From positions 1 to 40,848 of IMG/VR virus record IMGVR_UViG_3300021364_000055: a stretch of 40,848 bases of DNA; one strand, given 5' to 3'. A program made the translations under genes and the position numbers. The notes below the pieces were generated by a model, which saw only the letters and a list, made by a program, of their open reading frames with translations, did not search any database and was not told where the DNA came from. This DNA is from a virus. Numbering within the stretch: position 1 is the stretch's first letter; every line of letters begins with the position of its first letter. Below are positions 39,993 to 40,848 of the stretch, one piece after another.

Positions 39993-40091
39993 ATGAGTCC
40001 CAAACGGGACTATCCAGATCCCCAGTTGCTTCGACGGGCACTGGGGATTTTTTTATTCTACGAAGATTGTCAAACCTCGCAGAAGTACTAG
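39993..40091 (+). CDS. Possible leader mini-ORF, 32 codons
   Basis: ATG at 39993 gives MSPKRDYPDPQLLRRALGIF and ends TAG at 40089-40091, just before the SSB-like gene. It covers the AGTCCC/GGGACT hairpin (39996-40011) and the terminator hairpin (40018-40048). It could be a leader peptide whose translation affects the terminator, or chance. No RBS is evident (ACTACAAA before the ATG). It has no known homologue that I recognise. Confidence 0.3.
   Translation: MSPKRDYPDPQLLRRALGIFLFYEDCQTSQKY
40018..40054 (+). terminator. Rho-independent terminator/attenuator in the SSB leader
   Basis: ATCCCCAGT (40018-40026) pairs with ACTGGGGAT (40040-40048), with a 13-base loop, followed by seven T residues (40048-40054). 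It acts on plus-strand transcripts. No complete plus-strand gene lies directly upstream, so it is either an attenuator for the SSB-like gene or ends a short leader RNA. Confidence 0.82.
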
Positions 40092-40130
40092 GATGGACGG
40101 GCACTGGGCATAGCCCGCAGCATCTAAACC

Positions 40131-40715
40131 ATGAGCTTCATCCCCAAGGAACACAGTGACGCCTTCAAAGGAGGCGGCAGTCGAAACGACTACCTCAGCC
40201 CCAGCAAAGTGAAGGCTGACGGCCAAGTGCGTTTTGCCATTCTGGCGAACGAGCCCCTCTGCTACTTCGAGGTTTGGGGCGAAGACGAAACCGGCAAAGG
40301 TAAGCCGTTCCGTTTTCCCTCAGAAGCAAGCGCCGACGAGATTGAGCAGGAGATGGGCGCTAACTACCGCCGCCGCTGCAAGGACGATGGAACGGAAGAG
40401 CCGCAGAAGTTTGCCATCGCAATGCCGGTTTACAACTTCGACATCAAGCGCATTCAGGTACTGAGCATCACCCAAAAGGGTCTGCAAAAGGAACTCGACG
40501 AGATTTCACAAGTCGAGGAGTACGGCGACATGACCGAGTGGGACTTCATCATGACGAAGGCCGCCACCGTCTCCCCTGACATGTATGGCCTGCGCCCCGT
40601 GCCCCGCAAGAAGGACACTCAAGCCGCAGTGGATGCAGCCTGGGACGAAGCGGTAAAGAACGGCTTCGACATCACCCGCCTTCTCACTGGCGGCCACCCA
40701 TTCAAGGCTGATTGA
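40131..40715 (+). CDS. Probable single-stranded DNA-binding protein
   Basis: This 194-residue protein begins MSFIPKEHSDAFKGGGSRND and carries KADGQVRFAILANEPLCYFE, then KPFRFPSEASADEIEQEM and VYNFDIKRIQVLSITQKGLQ. These look like the strands of an OB-fold nucleic-acid binding protein, followed by a helix and the DMTEWDFIMTKAAT stretch. The layout is like phage SSBs next to replication genes in cyanophage siphoviruses; no tail of DDDIPF type is visible at the C-terminus (GHPFKAD). It is expressed rightward from a leader with a terminator and hairpin, divergent from the primase-helicase. Confidence 0.7.
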   Translation: MSFIPKEHSDAFKGGGSRNDYLSPSKVKADGQVRFAILANEPLCYFEVWGEDETGKGKPFRFPSEASADEIEQEMGANYRRRCKDDGTEEPQKFAIAMPVYNFDIKRIQVLSITQKGLQKELDEISQVEEYGDMTEWDFIMTKAATVSPDMYGLRPVPRKKDTQAAVDAAWDEAVKNGFDITRLLTGGHPFKAD

Positions 40716-40811
40716 TGTGCTATTCTTTTTAGGCAATTTCGTTGCGGCGGACTCCGTGCCCTTGTGACGCCATTGCCATTAGCGCCAAAGGGGAAACCTG
40801 GAGGTCCACTA

Positions 40812-40848
40812 ATGATCACATACCATCCGCTTCATCACCGGCTGGAAC
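40812..40848 (+). CDS. Start of a further gene, cut by the window end
   Basis: ATG at 40812 has a strong GGAGG eight bases upstream and gives MITYHPLHHRLE before the end of the window. An in-frame GTG at 40764 would add 16 residues (TPLPLAPKGKPGGPL) and cannot be excluded, but the RBS favours 40812. Following the SSB-like gene, it is probably another early or replication gene (inference). Product not identifiable from 12 residues. Confidence 0.5.
   Translation, partial: MITYHPLHHRLE

Overview
The window reads as a long segment of a tailed double-stranded DNA phage genome, very probably a siphovirus infecting a picocyanobacterium (Synechococcus or Cyanobium type). The head-neck-tail gene order, a tape measure gene after a frameshifted tail chaperone pair, and lambda-like tail-tip genes indicate a long flexible tail. 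The cyanobacterial host is inferred from a sigma-70 factor that resembles cyanobacterial alternative sigma factors, fibres rich in GNVGIGT motifs, and several tiny proteins that resemble small cyanophage proteins. The terminase genes, an integrase and most recombination genes are not in the window, and both ends are cut.

Layout. 29-7119 (+): head and neck module (portal, scaffold, major capsid protein, adaptor, closure, neck and tail-terminator proteins) and the major tail protein, interrupted by one small HTH-like gene on the opposite strand. 7216-17346 (+): tail chaperone G/GT with a CCCAAAC -1 frameshift, tape measure, and lambda-like tail-tip proteins. 17405-28489 (+): a cassette of a giant spike, several fibre modules and a glycine-rich adhesin. 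28563-30622 (+): very small genes, the lysis genes (a small membrane protein, a holin-like peptide with an apparent A-AAA-AAG frameshift extension, and a GH19-type endolysin) and an HNH nuclease. 30565-39966 (-): early and replication region with zinc-ribbon protein, sigma factor, RHH-like protein, family A DNA polymerase, a chain of coupled small ORFs with a DUF3310 protein, and a prim-pol/RepA-like helicase; one small plus-strand gene lies inside it. 40131 onward (+): a probable ssDNA-binding protein and the start of another gene.

How it may work together (inference): the leftward genes would be expressed early, with primase-helicase, family A polymerase and SSB forming a replisome. The sigma factor would redirect host RNA polymerase to the rightward virion and lysis genes. 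A cluster of seven TGTCCACCCT-type repeats, conserved in DNA but read in several codon frames at the 3' end of the primase-helicase gene, looks like an iteron origin embedded in the initiator gene.

The most unusual whole-window signal is a polar octamer, CTGGARCG. A by-eye scan found about 31 copies on the plus strand and about 4 on the minus strand, regardless of gene direction. Two of the rare reverse copies lie inside the iteron cluster. All homology statements come from reading the proteins; no database search was run.
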